Positions 47,583 to 57,564 of a DNA stretch of 64,000 nt are shown here, piece by piece (the stretch's first letter is position 1; every line of letters begins with the position of its first letter). This DNA comes from Nageia nagi. Lineage: Eukaryota > Pinophyta. The notes under the pieces are model-generated. The model was not told where the DNA came from. It did no database searches and worked only from the letters and a program-made list of their open reading frames with translations. The stretch lies in contig JBITNC010000001.1 in the NCBI GenBank assembly GCA_050084985.1, positions 36,518,001-36,582,000 on the forward strand, in the 5' to 3' direction. Both the position numbers and the translations under genes were made by a program.

Positions 47583-48240
47583 TGATAAGCTGACTATGGG
47601 AGCTGAACTCCACTCATAGCCACATGATAAGCACATGATAAGCTGACTATGGGAGCTGGACTCCATTCATAGCCACATGATAAGCACATGATAAGCTGAC
47701 TATGGGAGCTGGACTCCACTCATAGCCACATGATAAGCACATGATAAGCTGACTATGGAGCTGGACTCCACTCATAGCCCCATGATAAGCACATGATAAG
47801 CTGACTATGGGAGCTGGACTCCACTCATAGCCCCATGATAAGCACATGATAAGCTGACTATGGGAGCTGGACTCCACTCATAGCCACATGATAAGCACCT
47901 GATAAGCTAACTATGGGAGCTGGACTCCACTCATAGCCATATGATAAGCACATGATAAGCTAACTATGGGAGCTGGACTCCACTCATAGCCACATGATAA
48001 GCACCTGATAAGCTGACTATGGGAGCTGGACTGCACTCATATCCACATGATAAGCACATGATAAGCTGACTATGGGAGCTGGACTCCACTCATAGCCACA
48101 TGATAAGCAAATGATAAGCTGACCATGGGAGCTGGACTCCACTCAAAAGCATGATAATCTGACCACGGGAGCTGGACTCCACTCACAAGCATGATAATCT
48201 GACCATGGGAGCTGGACTCCACTCACAAGCATGATAATCT
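47583..48240. repeat. Element P 53-bp minisatellite upstream of the PMD promoter
   Basis: About nine full units (GATAAGCTGACTATGGGAGC then TGGACTCCACTCATAGCCAC) with 53-bp spacing, followed by three shorter ~38-bp versions ending near 48,240. The array stops about 425 bp before the TATA box of the PMD gene. Confidence 0.9.
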
Positions 48241-48452
48241 GATCACTCAAGTCTACAAACACAAAAACTCAAAGCAATATTCTCCTAGATATATCATTCG
48301 TCAAACACCTGTGACGCACACATGATACTTGGATAAGCTGATAATTCAGATCTGCAAACACGAAACTCAAGGCAATATTCTCCTGGATATAACGTTGATC
48401 AAACATCTATGATGCACTCATAATACTTCAATAAACTGATTTTCTAGATAAA

Positions 48453-48522
48453 GGACCGCAGGCGGTCCTTTCTTGCTGACTTAGAACGCCGGCGGTCTTT
48501 TCACTAAGGCCGCGGGCGGTCC
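48453..48522 (+). promoter_or_regulatory. Three GC-rich near-palindromes upstream of the PMD gene
   Basis: GGACCGCAGGCGGTCC (48,453-48,468), GAACGCCGGCGGTCT (48,484-48,498) and AGGCCGCGGGCGGTCC (48,507-48,522) lie 140-210 bp before the TATA box. Seven-base arms are inverted around a two-base centre. This spacing and repetition in an otherwise AT-rich region suggest protein-binding sites. Confidence 0.55.
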
Positions 48523-48664
48523 TTTTCTTAAGGATTCATCAAAAACCGTGAAAATCACGTCCCTGCGAATCACCTCTGGATCCCAAATTGATGTCTAATT
48601 GCTGATCTACGTGCACCAAACGCTCAAATCGAAATTATTCTTGAAGTGTGTGCCCTAACCTTTC

Positions 48665-48672
48665 TATAAAAG
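48665..48672 (+). promoter_or_regulatory. TATA box of the PMD gene
   Basis: TATAAAAG followed by GGGCCCC, about 150 bp before the first ATG of the PMD gene. Transcription would start near 48,700, giving a 5' leader of about 120 bases. Confidence 0.7.
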
Positions 48673-48817
48673 GGGCCCCACCCTTCCTCATTTGTTCACC
48701 CTGTCATTTTCATAGCTGAGAGCATCCCAGAGCTCAAGAGACTGATTCAGAGAGGTTTAGCTAGTACTTTTGTCACTATTGCTAGATAATTCTTCCTGTA
48801 TTGCTGTGCTGCCCACT

Positions 48818-51083
48818 ATGGCCCTACCGATCACACGCCGAGAGGGACACAGAGCTGCCTTGGTGGCTGATTCTCCTTCTGGTCATCAGGTACACTACCT
48901 CTTCTACCTTTTTCATGCTATGTTTTTGTTTCTCTTCAAGTTTTAGCTGCTCATACACCGGTTTCCTAGACTGCCCCTAGGGTTTTACTGTTGCATACCC
49001 TAGTTCTGCGTTTTTCTCTTTTTAGTCTTCTTTTCGAACTTCCAGTGCCATGGCTGCCTTATGCTCACCCGTACGAACCTGCATCCCGGATTTTATTGCC
49101 CTCTTTCACAGAAACAGGACCGCTGGCGGTCCTTTCTGCCCTAGTTTGGACCGTGGGCGGTCCTTCTCATCTGTAGTAGACCGTGGGCGGTCCTCGTTTC
49201 CTGTACTATTTTCTTTGCTACTTGCATTTCACATCTTGATACTGACTTGCCTTTCGTCCTTCTTTTCTTGCAGAGCCGTGCATACCTCATGCGTCCATCC
49301 GGTAAGAGTGCCTCCTTCACCACTGCCCAACAGTGGCCCCAAACTGACGCAGCCCGGAGTATTCTAGAAGATATTTCATTCAGCCACCTTGCATTTGCTG
49401 AATATGTGTTTCATGACCGCAACATGCTTACAGCCTTGATGGAGAGGTGGGATCCAAATTCCAACACCTTTCACCTTCCCACCGGTGAGATTACAGTGAC
49501 CTTAGAGGATATCTACAGGATCACTAGACTTCCTATCAGGGGAAACTAGTGAAGATGATTCCTGTTCCGAGCTTAGAACAGGCAGAGGTATGGGCTACAT
49601 GGTTGACGGGATCAGACGAAGTGAATCACAGGAAGAGGGGTGTATCACTAGTGAGACATGTGCCAGAGGATCCTCCAGCACGGGGTGACCTGCGGATGAG
49701 GCTCCTTATTGCCTGCCTCCTAGATGCTATTGTCTATCCAGACAAGAGCAGTGAGACCTTTCCAGTGGGTATGATTCCTATCATTCAGGACATGGTTATA
49801 CACAGGCAGCGATATGCATGGTGCCCCGCAATACTGGCACAACTTTATCATGATCTTCACGGCTTTGCAGAGGTGGAGAGAAAGGGGAGACAGGTGGCTC
49901 ACTCTATGATCCTGCAGGTGTGGGCCTATGAACACATCTCTATTTCTAGACCGACTATACTGCCCCTAGACCAGCCGGATGATGCCCCCACCTGGCAGCG
50001 GTGGGCGACGGCCGAGGTACCAGACTTCCCTAGCATAGACCTAGAGGGATGGCGTGTGCGACTTGACTTACTACAGGAGGTGCAGATCTACTGGCGTCCT
50101 TATCGGAGAGGTGTGCCAGAGTGGGAGGAAGACCTAGAGGAGATGACATGGGTGAGACACCCTACCTACCTACAGGCACGTAGGGCTTTAGTGGAGCCGT
50201 ACAGACCAGAGCGGGTACTTCGTCAGTTCGGCCTCCAGCAGGGTGTACCGGATGACTGCAGGATAGTGGTGTGCTATTACCGTAGTAGGCACCTCCCAGA
50301 GGATTACGAGCCAGTACCGGACTGGGACCCAGACTGGGAGTCCCCCAGCGAGGACTCCGACCATGATGTCGATGATGACATAGACGGACCTGATCATACA
50401 GAGGACTATCTAGACTGGTGGAGGACACGTCGCCCTCACCACATAGGCATTCACGATACTGACACAGGTGATGATGCATGGGAGGACGAGGACCCTAGAG
50501 ACATAGAGACCGGGTGGGACACTCCTTTCACCACGGGAGGATGGGGAGGGGAGAGTAGCTCTTCATATGCTCGTGACACATCTCTAGATGCAGGGCATGA
50601 CGACAATGAGGAGACTGATCCGGACCAGGACGAATATGAACCTGAATATAAGACAGAATCAGACTGGGAGGATGAAGACTACGATGAAGATGATGATGGT
50701 AAACTACTTTCTCTTTTACTTTGCTTTGACTTTCTGTTTTTCATAATACGCAAGGAACTAACATGATATGTTAATGCTATGTCACAGATCCTGAGGTTGA
50801 GATAGCCAGGCTGCGTAGCCAAATCGACCAGAAGGATGAGGAGATCAGGGAGCTACAGGGCCGTCTACGGTTCGGAGGAGGAGATTATTCCGGTATCTAT
50901 CAGGACTTACAGGCGGCCAACAAAGAAATCAAGGTCCTCTACGAGCAGCTTCGCCAGGCCGAGAGACAGATCGGCGAGGAGAAGGCCCGCGCAGAGAAAT
51001 ATAGGGCACGGTGCGGGGGTGGCACCTCTAGCAGGGCTACTAGCTCTAGTGTAGGGGGTGGGGGGTCTAGTAGGAGATTTTGA
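48818..51083 (+). CDS. Plant mobile domain (PMD) protein gene carried by element P, three exons, one frameshift
   Basis: Exons: 48,818-48,889 (24 codons, MALPITRREGHRAALVA), 49,274-50,698 and 50,788-51,083. Introns 48,890-49,273 and 50,699-50,787 have GT...CAG ends, and the joins keep frame. The PMD spans exon two: FAEYVFHDRNMLTALMERWD, FHLPTGEITVTLEDIYRI, then YAWCPAILAQLYHDL and MILQVWAYEHI. A strongly acidic stretch follows (residues about 370-495), then a coiled coil in exon three (VEIARLRSQIDQKDEEIREL). Exon two has a TAG at 49,547-49,549 right after LPIRGN; the other frame takes over at once (VKMIPVPSLEQ), so one base appears lost there. PMD proteins are known both as host genes (MAIN/MAIL type, linked to silencing) and as transposon passengers. 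It is antisense to gag, converging with it. The product may be truncated, and I infer no biochemical role. Confidence 0.85.
49117..49193 (+). promoter_or_regulatory. Three GC-rich near-palindromes in PMD intron 1
   Basis: GGACCGCTGGCGGTCC (49,117-49,132), GGACCGTGGGCGGTCC (49,148-49,163) and AGACCGTGGGCGGTCC (49,178-49,193), spaced about 30 bp. They repeat the motif found upstream of the promoter and in both LTRs. Confidence 0.55.
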
Positions 51084-51319
51084 ATCACTCTATGTAATCT
51101 CATTCAGTTTGCATTGTAAACAAAAACATTTTGATCATGATATAAAAAACATAAACTTTTGGTACCTGATTTGTCCTTTGTTCATGTACTTGTGATGCGT
51201 AAATTCGATGTTCCGTGATCCTTGCGAACGAACACCAACGATACGACCTGAAATTCTGACCCTTCATGTTGCAAACGTACTTGGAATCTTTTGCTTTCCT
51301 CTGTTTTTTCCCTAAAAGA

Positions 51320-51366
51320 GGACCGCCGGTGGTCTTTTTTCTCCCGAAATACAACGCCGGCGCTCC
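51320..51366. promoter_or_regulatory. Two GC-rich near-palindromes between PMD and gag
   Basis: GGACCGCCGGTGGTCT (51,320-51,335) and AACGCCGGCGCTCC (51,353-51,366) lie between the convergent ends of the PMD gene and gag. Confidence 0.5.
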
Positions 51367-51430
51367 TGTTATAACTTCATGAAACCTCCCAATCTCTTAA
51401 CCCTGACATCTGCTAACTCTTCTCTCTCCC

Positions 51431-51448
51431 TTTTTTTTTTTTTTTTTT
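51431..51448 (-). repeat. A18 tract just after gag (minus strand)
   Basis: Eighteen Ts on the plus strand, 13 bp beyond the gag stop on the minus strand. It could mark a former polyadenylated end or be part of a decayed polypurine tract (A18 followed by GGGAGAGAAGAG). Confidence 0.7.
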
Positions 51449-51460
51449 ATGTATTTCAAT

Positions 51461-52684
51461 CTACCAAATGATACCTTCGGGAGGCCTGGAGCTCCTATCG
51501 GGGTTAGCATCCTCAAGGAAGATCGTATTGATATGCTGTTCTTCTCCTGTATCTTTGACCTTTGCTGGACATACATAAAATCCATCTTCTATGAGCTTTT
51601 GTATTCTATCCCTAAGATTTCCACATCCGTTTGTAGCATGGCCTTTAGCCTGATGATATTCACAATATCTATCTTCCTTATACCAATGGGGTTTTTCTAC
51701 TGTGGGATCTTCCTCACACTTCGGTAAAGGTTGTAGTAACCCTTTTTCCACAAGATCTTTTAGGATTTGTCTTGGAGGTATGGGAAATCTCACATATCTC
51801 CTTTCCTTCGTCTCACTTGTATTCTCAACCATATGGACATCTTTCTCTTTCTTCGGCGAATGTGATCTCTTATCCTTTGCTTTTGCCTTTTCATTATCAC
51901 CATACTTTACAAGCCCTAGCTTTACAAGGACTTTTTCTTTCTCTAACAGTTTATACGTCATATCGGAAAATGGGAGATGTGTATAATCAATAACATATGC
52001 TTGTAAGGGCAATATAACAGCTTCTTTAAAAATGTTATTTACCTCTTTTTCTGTTAACCTAATCTTTACTTGCTGCCATGTCTTCTTAAATCTTACAACA
52101 AATTTATCCAGTTGCTCATCACTGCCCTGTTTAATAGCACATAAATCTGATAGCATAACCTCCTTCTTGATGTTATGCTTATATTGTTCCAAAAACACAT
52201 CACTGAATTCCTCAAATGATGTAATGGACCCTTCAGGTAAGCCATAAAACCATTCCCGTGCATCTCCTTCCAAGCTCTGGGGGAAGAATTTAGCCTGCAA
52301 TCTTTGATCAGTACCAATTGTGAGTTCACATTCATCCTTAAATCCTTGTATATGTCTCCTTGGATCTCCTCCACCATTAAACTTACTGAATTTTGGTTCT
52401 TTGTAATCGGATGGTGGCATATGCCTACGAATGTCACCACATAAAGGACTACCAAATTCGAAAGAATCATTAGGTGGCGTTGATCTTCTTGCCAATCTGT
52501 CTATCTGTCTCTGCATACCTTCCATAGTTGCCTGAAAATTGCTATTGTCACCCTCAGCGCTATTTTGCATTCCTCCGGATCCCTCCGGATCATCATGTCC
52601 GATTTCTACCAATAAGTCATCCAAATCTCTTTTTGAAAGGCTTCGCAAGAATAACTTAAGCTGTTCCATCACTAAGACACTCAC
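51461..52684 (-). CDS. Element P gag, intact
   Basis: 407 codons without interruption; MEQLKLFLRSL (fifth codon or so after the first Met) may be the real start. The gag domain is in the middle: FNGGGDPRRHIQGFKDEC, LEGDAREWFYGLPEGSI, FEEFSDVFLEQYKHNIKKE and QLDKFVVRFKKTWQ. Near the C terminus is the Tat/Athila-type zinc motif YCEYHQAKGHATNGC. It starts 77 bp inside the 5' LTR. A capsid protein that would package the element's RNA is the expected role. The frame stops at IIW with no protease or pol after it. An intact gag alone fits recent mobilisation in trans. Confidence 0.93.
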   Translation of the reverse strand: MSVLVMEQLKLFLRSLSKRDLDDLLVEIGHDDPEGSGGMQNSAEGDNSNFQATMEGMQRQIDRLARRSTPPNDSFEFGSPLCGDIRRHMPPSDYKEPKFSKFNGGGDPRRHIQGFKDECELTIGTDQRLQAKFFPQSLEGDAREWFYGLPEGSITSFEEFSDVFLEQYKHNIKKEVMLSDLCAIKQGSDEQLDKFVVRFKKTWQQVKIRLTEKEVNNIFKEAVILPLQAYVIDYTHLPFSDMTYKLLEKEKVLVKLGLVKYGDNEKAKAKDKRSHSPKKEKDVHMVENTSETKERRYVRFPIPPRQILKDLVEKGLLQPLPKCEEDPTVEKPHWYKEDRYCEYHQAKGHATNGCGNLRDRIQKLIEDGFYVCPAKVKDTGEEQHINTIFLEDANPDRSSRPPEGIIW

Positions 52685-52740
52685 AAAACAGATGTTAATC
52701 CTAACTAAAACCTTTAGGGTTTTAGTATAATGATGTGTAG

Positions 52741-52760
52741 TTCACGTCAGGTTCACCAAA
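52741..52760 (-). other. Element P primer-binding site
   Basis: The minus strand reads TTTGGTGAACCTGACGTGAA after the LTR; TGGTGAACC would pair with a tRNA ending GGTTCACCA. Which tRNA was not determined. Confidence 0.75.
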
Positions 52761-53635
52761 TGTTTACAAATAAAATTGAATTTGCAAATAAACAAACAGA
52801 GAAATATCTACAAACTCAATATTATCTGTATACTAGCTACGGATAGCGATTTATTCTAGATATCAATAAACAACATAACCAATTCAGCAGTGTATTTGTA
52901 CCAACCAAGACTGTGATTCGTGTACTTACCTCACGGAACGTACCTGACAACGAAGGATGTAGATGTTGGCGATGCAGTGATGATAAGCTGCCTTTTCCAC
53001 AACGCCGTGACCTGCAAGGACGCGAAAAGAGGACCGCGGGCGGTCCGTTTCAGTAGTATTAGAGCGCCGGCGGTGTTCTTCCATTCACAAAGGAGCGCCG
53101 GCGGCCCTAGCTTGATAGCTTTGACCTCTCGATTAGGTCCAGATCTTCAGTACAGATATCTCAGATTGCAGTGTAATATCAGAATTGATCGCATATGTCA
53201 GGAGAGCTCGCGTAAGGAAGCACACAAACCACAGCCTTGTAGGCGGTACCAAGAGATACCTTAAGGGGTAGCCACTTACAAGACCATACGCGGGATCATG
53301 TGTATCCTTGTTGTTGTGGACTTACTATTAGATCCCTTATTTATATAGATAATAGATAATACCGCCCATAGGTCGGCGTGCATCCACATAAATAAGGTTA
53401 ATTCACAAAATTTAAGATAAACACATCAATAAACAAGATAATTCATGCAATATTCAAGATAAACCATGCAATATTCAAGATAACCCATGCAATATTCAAG
53501 ATAATCCATACAATATTCATATTCAAGCCAAACATTGATATTATCACTTTAATCCATTCAAGACATATAGTTAGGCCAAGCATATTTCATTAATTTATCG
53601 ATTTAAAAGCATAAAATCATTTTTATGTGTTAACA
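52761..53635 (-). repeat. Element P 5' LTR (875 bp)
   Basis: Same length as 45,820-46,694. Differences seen by eye are all G/A transitions (CCGTTC/CCATTC, TCCAAATC/TCCAGATC, CAGAAGAG/CAGGAGAG, TTATATG/TTATGTG). Three GC near-palindromes at 53,031-53,046, about 53,062-53,074 and 53,092-53,106. Confidence 0.95.
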
Positions 53636-53640
53636 CCTTA

Positions 53641-56600
53641 CCAATTTAAAGTTTTAAAAAATCAATTTATAATTTTTGGACATTGTAATGTCCCCAATTT
53701 TGAGAAATCTTATTAAAAGGATAACTTTCACCACAAGCCATGGATTGCCAATTCGTCTTTTGAAATGGATAGAGCATCTTCTACCATTCGTTTTAAAAAG
53801 TTACATGGCATGGTTTCGTCAAGAAACGAAAGAGATATTGCATTTTGAAATCCGCCTTCTGGACCATATTTTTACAATCGCACACGTGGAAATTCACAAT
53901 TTTGTATTAATGTCTCTAGAAGTGAGATATCCCTCTTCTAGGGATATGAACTAGTGATTTATTGTATTTAGGAGTGAATTATGTAATTAGGATTATTTTT
54001 GTAATTTGGACATGATATCTAGGTGGGAAATGTGTGATCCCGAGATCTAATTGTAAACTAATGTGGAACATCCATCTTTGCATGATTCCTCAATGAGATC
54101 TAGCTTCTACAATGGGACATCCAGCTATATGAGAGAGGGACGCACCGTTTGGACATCATCTTTGGCTATTGATTATTCATCTTCTCTTGGAGACTTGGCA
54201 TGGAGTCAATTATATTCCTCATGGACAAAAACCTGCAAGAAAGGGTTTTGGGAGGAGGAAAACCCTTCCAAGATCTTAGGCTGAGGAGGAAAATCCTAAG
54301 TTTCATCCGATGGTATTCCGAGGCATCATTCCTTTCCTCATTCTAGGCATGGAGTGTTCCTTCAATGGTTCATCCAAGTCTGAGGGAGTGTTGTTTGTAT
54401 CGTTTCAACTTAGATTCGGGGGTTAGAGGCCTTAGCAATGTGACATCACCATCCTTGGCAGTTTGGAGTTTGTTGTGCATCAGATCTGGTCCTTTCAGCC
54501 AAATGTCCAACCCTTTGGGCCATTTTGAGCATTTGTACTTGTTCACATTGATCAATATAATTGCTCTTCTTTTGGGTCTCATAATTGTGGAATTTATTTG
54601 AAGTTCATTTTCATATTTGTGATTGGAATTGCAATAATTAAAGTAAAATATTATTTTTCCTAATTTGAGATATTTCAATGTCTATGTTTATCAATTGTAG
54701 CCAATAGATTGGCACATTCAATTCAAATGGCAACAGCATTAATAGAAAGACTCCACAGTAAAAGTGAAGTGGCTAATGCTTTTGATTTGTGATCACTGGA
54801 AGCCTATGGCTTACTCAGATCCTCAAATACAGATTTCAAAAATATTTCCATTTATCTATATGTCCTCAATATTATTAATATGCACCAATATTGATTAAAA
54901 TAATGCACATCCATACAAAGAAGAAAATAATTTATAGAGGATCCTCTCAATATTCTAAAAGTAAATCCCTTTTAATATTTTCTCTTCTCCAATTTTATTA
55001 TTGACCAGATTTCATAAGCTTACAATCACAAGTTCTCTGTTTTTTGGACATTCGCCTTTTCCAACTCTCATGATCTCTTTGCTCCCTTTTGATCAAACAA
55101 ATTAGCTCTTAACATTTTCTTGGCTGTAGAAGCTATGCAATTATGTTTTCTTCTACATTATTACTTCCGCAATTCTTCATTCTGTGAACCCTCACTTCTC
55201 TTGGCTCATTCTTGATCCCAGCTCTACATCTCCTAGCAAGCTTCTTAGACCAACCAATAATGAAGGAACTCTAAAATATCCTTCTTCGTGCATTCAACAA
55301 ATACTAGCCTACATGTTATGTTGCCCATACCATACAACATGCTCATGCAATGTGAATAACCAATATAAGAAAATACATGAAGAATATTATGAGGCAATTA
55401 TTGTGTTGTTCATCTCAGATTTTACAATATTGATATTAGAAAATAAAGAAATTGAGGACTGAAATTATACATTTTTTATGGTTTGGTCTTCAGTCTTCTT
55501 GCACAATATCCTACATTCTTGTCTTTCTCTCCTGTTTTCTTCTTCCCCCTCTTTCTTCCTTTCCAAATGATCCTTAAAGATTCGTTTTCTGCAGCCAAAC
55601 CCATTTATTTGCCTTCTGATGACCTTTCACTTCATCTGCCTCCATGAGGTGTTCGTGACGCTTCACCTGCCCCAAGGTTCCACTATTTCCACGGTGTGGA
55701 TTCTCTAAATGATTGTTTGCATGGAGTAAGCGCTCTTCCTGCAGTATTTTCGATAAGGACAGTTCGCATGAAAACATCTCTTATGAAGGTCAAGTCTTCC
55801 ACAAAGGTAGGCATGTGTATAGTCGTTGGAAAGGTATCTTCAACGACCATCCAATGCAAAAAGAATCAACTCAATTGGATGTCTCTATCAAAAGTTATGT
55901 CTTCCCAAAGATGACTGATCTATTTTGTGACAGGTTTTGGATATAACAACTCCACAAGACCAAGTGGAAAATGCTCCAAACACCATCAAGCATGAGAATT
56001 CATCAAATCCTCACTCTAATGATATTTTGGCATTAATCATATGATCCATTTCAGATCAGCTTTGTATTCATTGTACATTGACAAGCAGGGCAGAAGCTCT
56101 AAGTAAAACTAGAACAAACGTTTGCTAGTTAGTAACCCTCAGCAAGGAGAAAGCACACCATGTTTTAGATGTCGCTTGTTTATCCCTACTGAAGAAGAAT
56201 AAATTGAGTTAATTAGATCTTTCTAAGAAACACCACTGGAAAACTTCTTTACACAAAGTGCTAGGGAACTCTAGTCTAATTTATGACAAATCTCAAGGCT
56301 GGCAAAACATACACGACCTAAAATAGGCATCTAAGCACTTTAGCTTCAAGGGGCAAAGCAGAAGTTGATTTCCTCACTTTCTCAAATTTCAAGAATATTA
56401 AATATGTTCTGATTATGTGAATTCAGTCAAGAACATTATATCTATATCAATCTACATACATCAACATCCTAGTGTTCAATGAAATAACATGCTCACAAAT
56501 CACTACAAGCTGAATTTGATGTCTTCACTTTCTCAAATTTCAGGAATATTAAATATGTTTTGCTCATTTAAATTCAGTAAAGCACATTGCATCTATATCA

Positions 56601-57068
56601 ATATACATATATCCACATCATAGTGTTCAATAAAATAACATGCTCACAAATCACTACAACCTGAAATCATTAATTAGGAGATAACTGTTTTTAAATAACA
56701 AAGAACAAATAAATCCAACATCCTATGACTGAGGAATGCAAGGAAAGCACCCTGAGAAGAACAATGCTATCAAACAATGTCAGGCTCGGATCCTTTGAGA
56801 CAGTTTTGGAGACAGTGTACACACAGCAATTGGTCTAAAATTATATTGTGTCCCACAGAATGATCCAAAATTTGGATCTTCTCAAAAATTGGACATTCTT
56901 CTATAGCTCATAGGCTTTCCCTCCGACTCCCGTTCATCTTTTACGGCATCTCAAAGCGAAAATGTTGTGCATATATCCATGTGGAAATGTTGTGTGTATA
57001 TTCAGGCGGAAATGTTGTGTATAGCAGCCCGACAACCTATGCGTATAGCAACCCAACAACCCGTGCGT
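53641..57068. other. Low-coding stretch, possibly with an old LTR
   Basis: TGTAATGTCCCC at 53,684 looks like an LTR start, but no partner or end was found. Around 55,710-55,946 a plus frame reads SSHENISYEGQVFHKGRHVY without similarity I recognise. Otherwise only short ORFs. At 56,980-57,068 GTATAGCAACC-type short repeats lead into the hAT-like element. Confidence 0.35.
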
Positions 57069-57076
57069 ATAGCAAC

Positions 57077-57556
57077 CATAGAATTAAAAAAAGCCGTTTA
57101 AACGTAAAAAATGCCCTTTTCTGTTTTTTCAAAAAATCCGTATTTTCCCTCAAAAAAAACCCAAAAAAACGTCATTTTTTACTTAGCAAAAAATGGTTGT
57201 TTAAACACCGTTTAAACGGGCAAAAAACATTGAAAACGGGTTGAAAATGTGGCCATTTTTTCTGTATTTGATGTTTAAACGGCCAAAAAACACAAAAAAA
57301 CATGCATTCAAACCTTACTGTACCCACCGTTTTTTTGCCGTTTTTTCTGTTTTTTGGCCATTTTTCTCCAAATTTGCCAATTTTTTTTGTCACGAATTTT
57401 TCCCTTTTTTTTACCATTTTTTGGCGTTTTTCCGTATTCATGAGTTTTAAAATCTGCAAATTTTTGCCGTATTCACCGTACTTTGACCGTTTTTTTGCCA
57501 TTTTTACATATTTGGCCCTAAGCCATATTTTCAAAAAACCATTTTTTTATTCTATG
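57077..57556. mobile_element. hAT-like non-autonomous element (480 bp)
   Basis: Inverted ends CATAGAATTAAAAAAAGC and CATAGAATAAAAAAATGG, flanked by an 8-bp direct repeat ATAGCAAC (57,069-57,076 and 57,557-57,564). Eight-base duplications are typical of hAT. The interior is rich in GCCGTTTAAACG-like motifs and T-runs with no coding. The flank already contains GTATAGCAAC repeats, so the duplication could be partly coincidental. Confidence 0.65.
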
Positions 57557-57564
57557 ATAGCAAC

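Larger units (their letters stand above)
45820..53635 (-). mobile_element. Element P: young non-autonomous LTR element with gag and an antisense PMD gene
   Basis: Two 875-bp LTRs (45,820-46,694 and 52,761-53,635), TG...CA ends, and a perfect CCTTA duplication (45,815-45,819 and 53,636-53,640). The primer-binding site TGGTGAACCTGACGTG (minus) abuts the right LTR and a polypurine tract CCAAAGTGGGGCATT (minus) abuts the left, so the element runs on the minus strand. It encodes an intact gag there but no protease, RT, RNase H or integrase, so it needs a partner, as described for gag-only (TR-GAG type) elements. On the plus strand it carries a spliced plant mobile domain gene with its own promoter. 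By eye the LTRs differ at about four positions, so insertion was recent. Confidence 0.95.

Noticed and set aside
46851-47877. Minus-strand ORFs rich in CVVMCVVMSCL and GVHLLVRRLSC repeats
   Set aside because: They follow the tandem repeats of element P, several frames are open at once and composition is not protein-like.
47583-48240. Regularly spaced repeats that could suggest a CRISPR array
   Set aside because: Units are contiguous 53-bp tandem copies without unique spacers, in a plant-type retrotransposon.
53684-54720. TGTAATGTCCCC as the start of an LTR
   Set aside because: No matching second copy, end motif, primer-binding site or polypurine tract could be found in the window.
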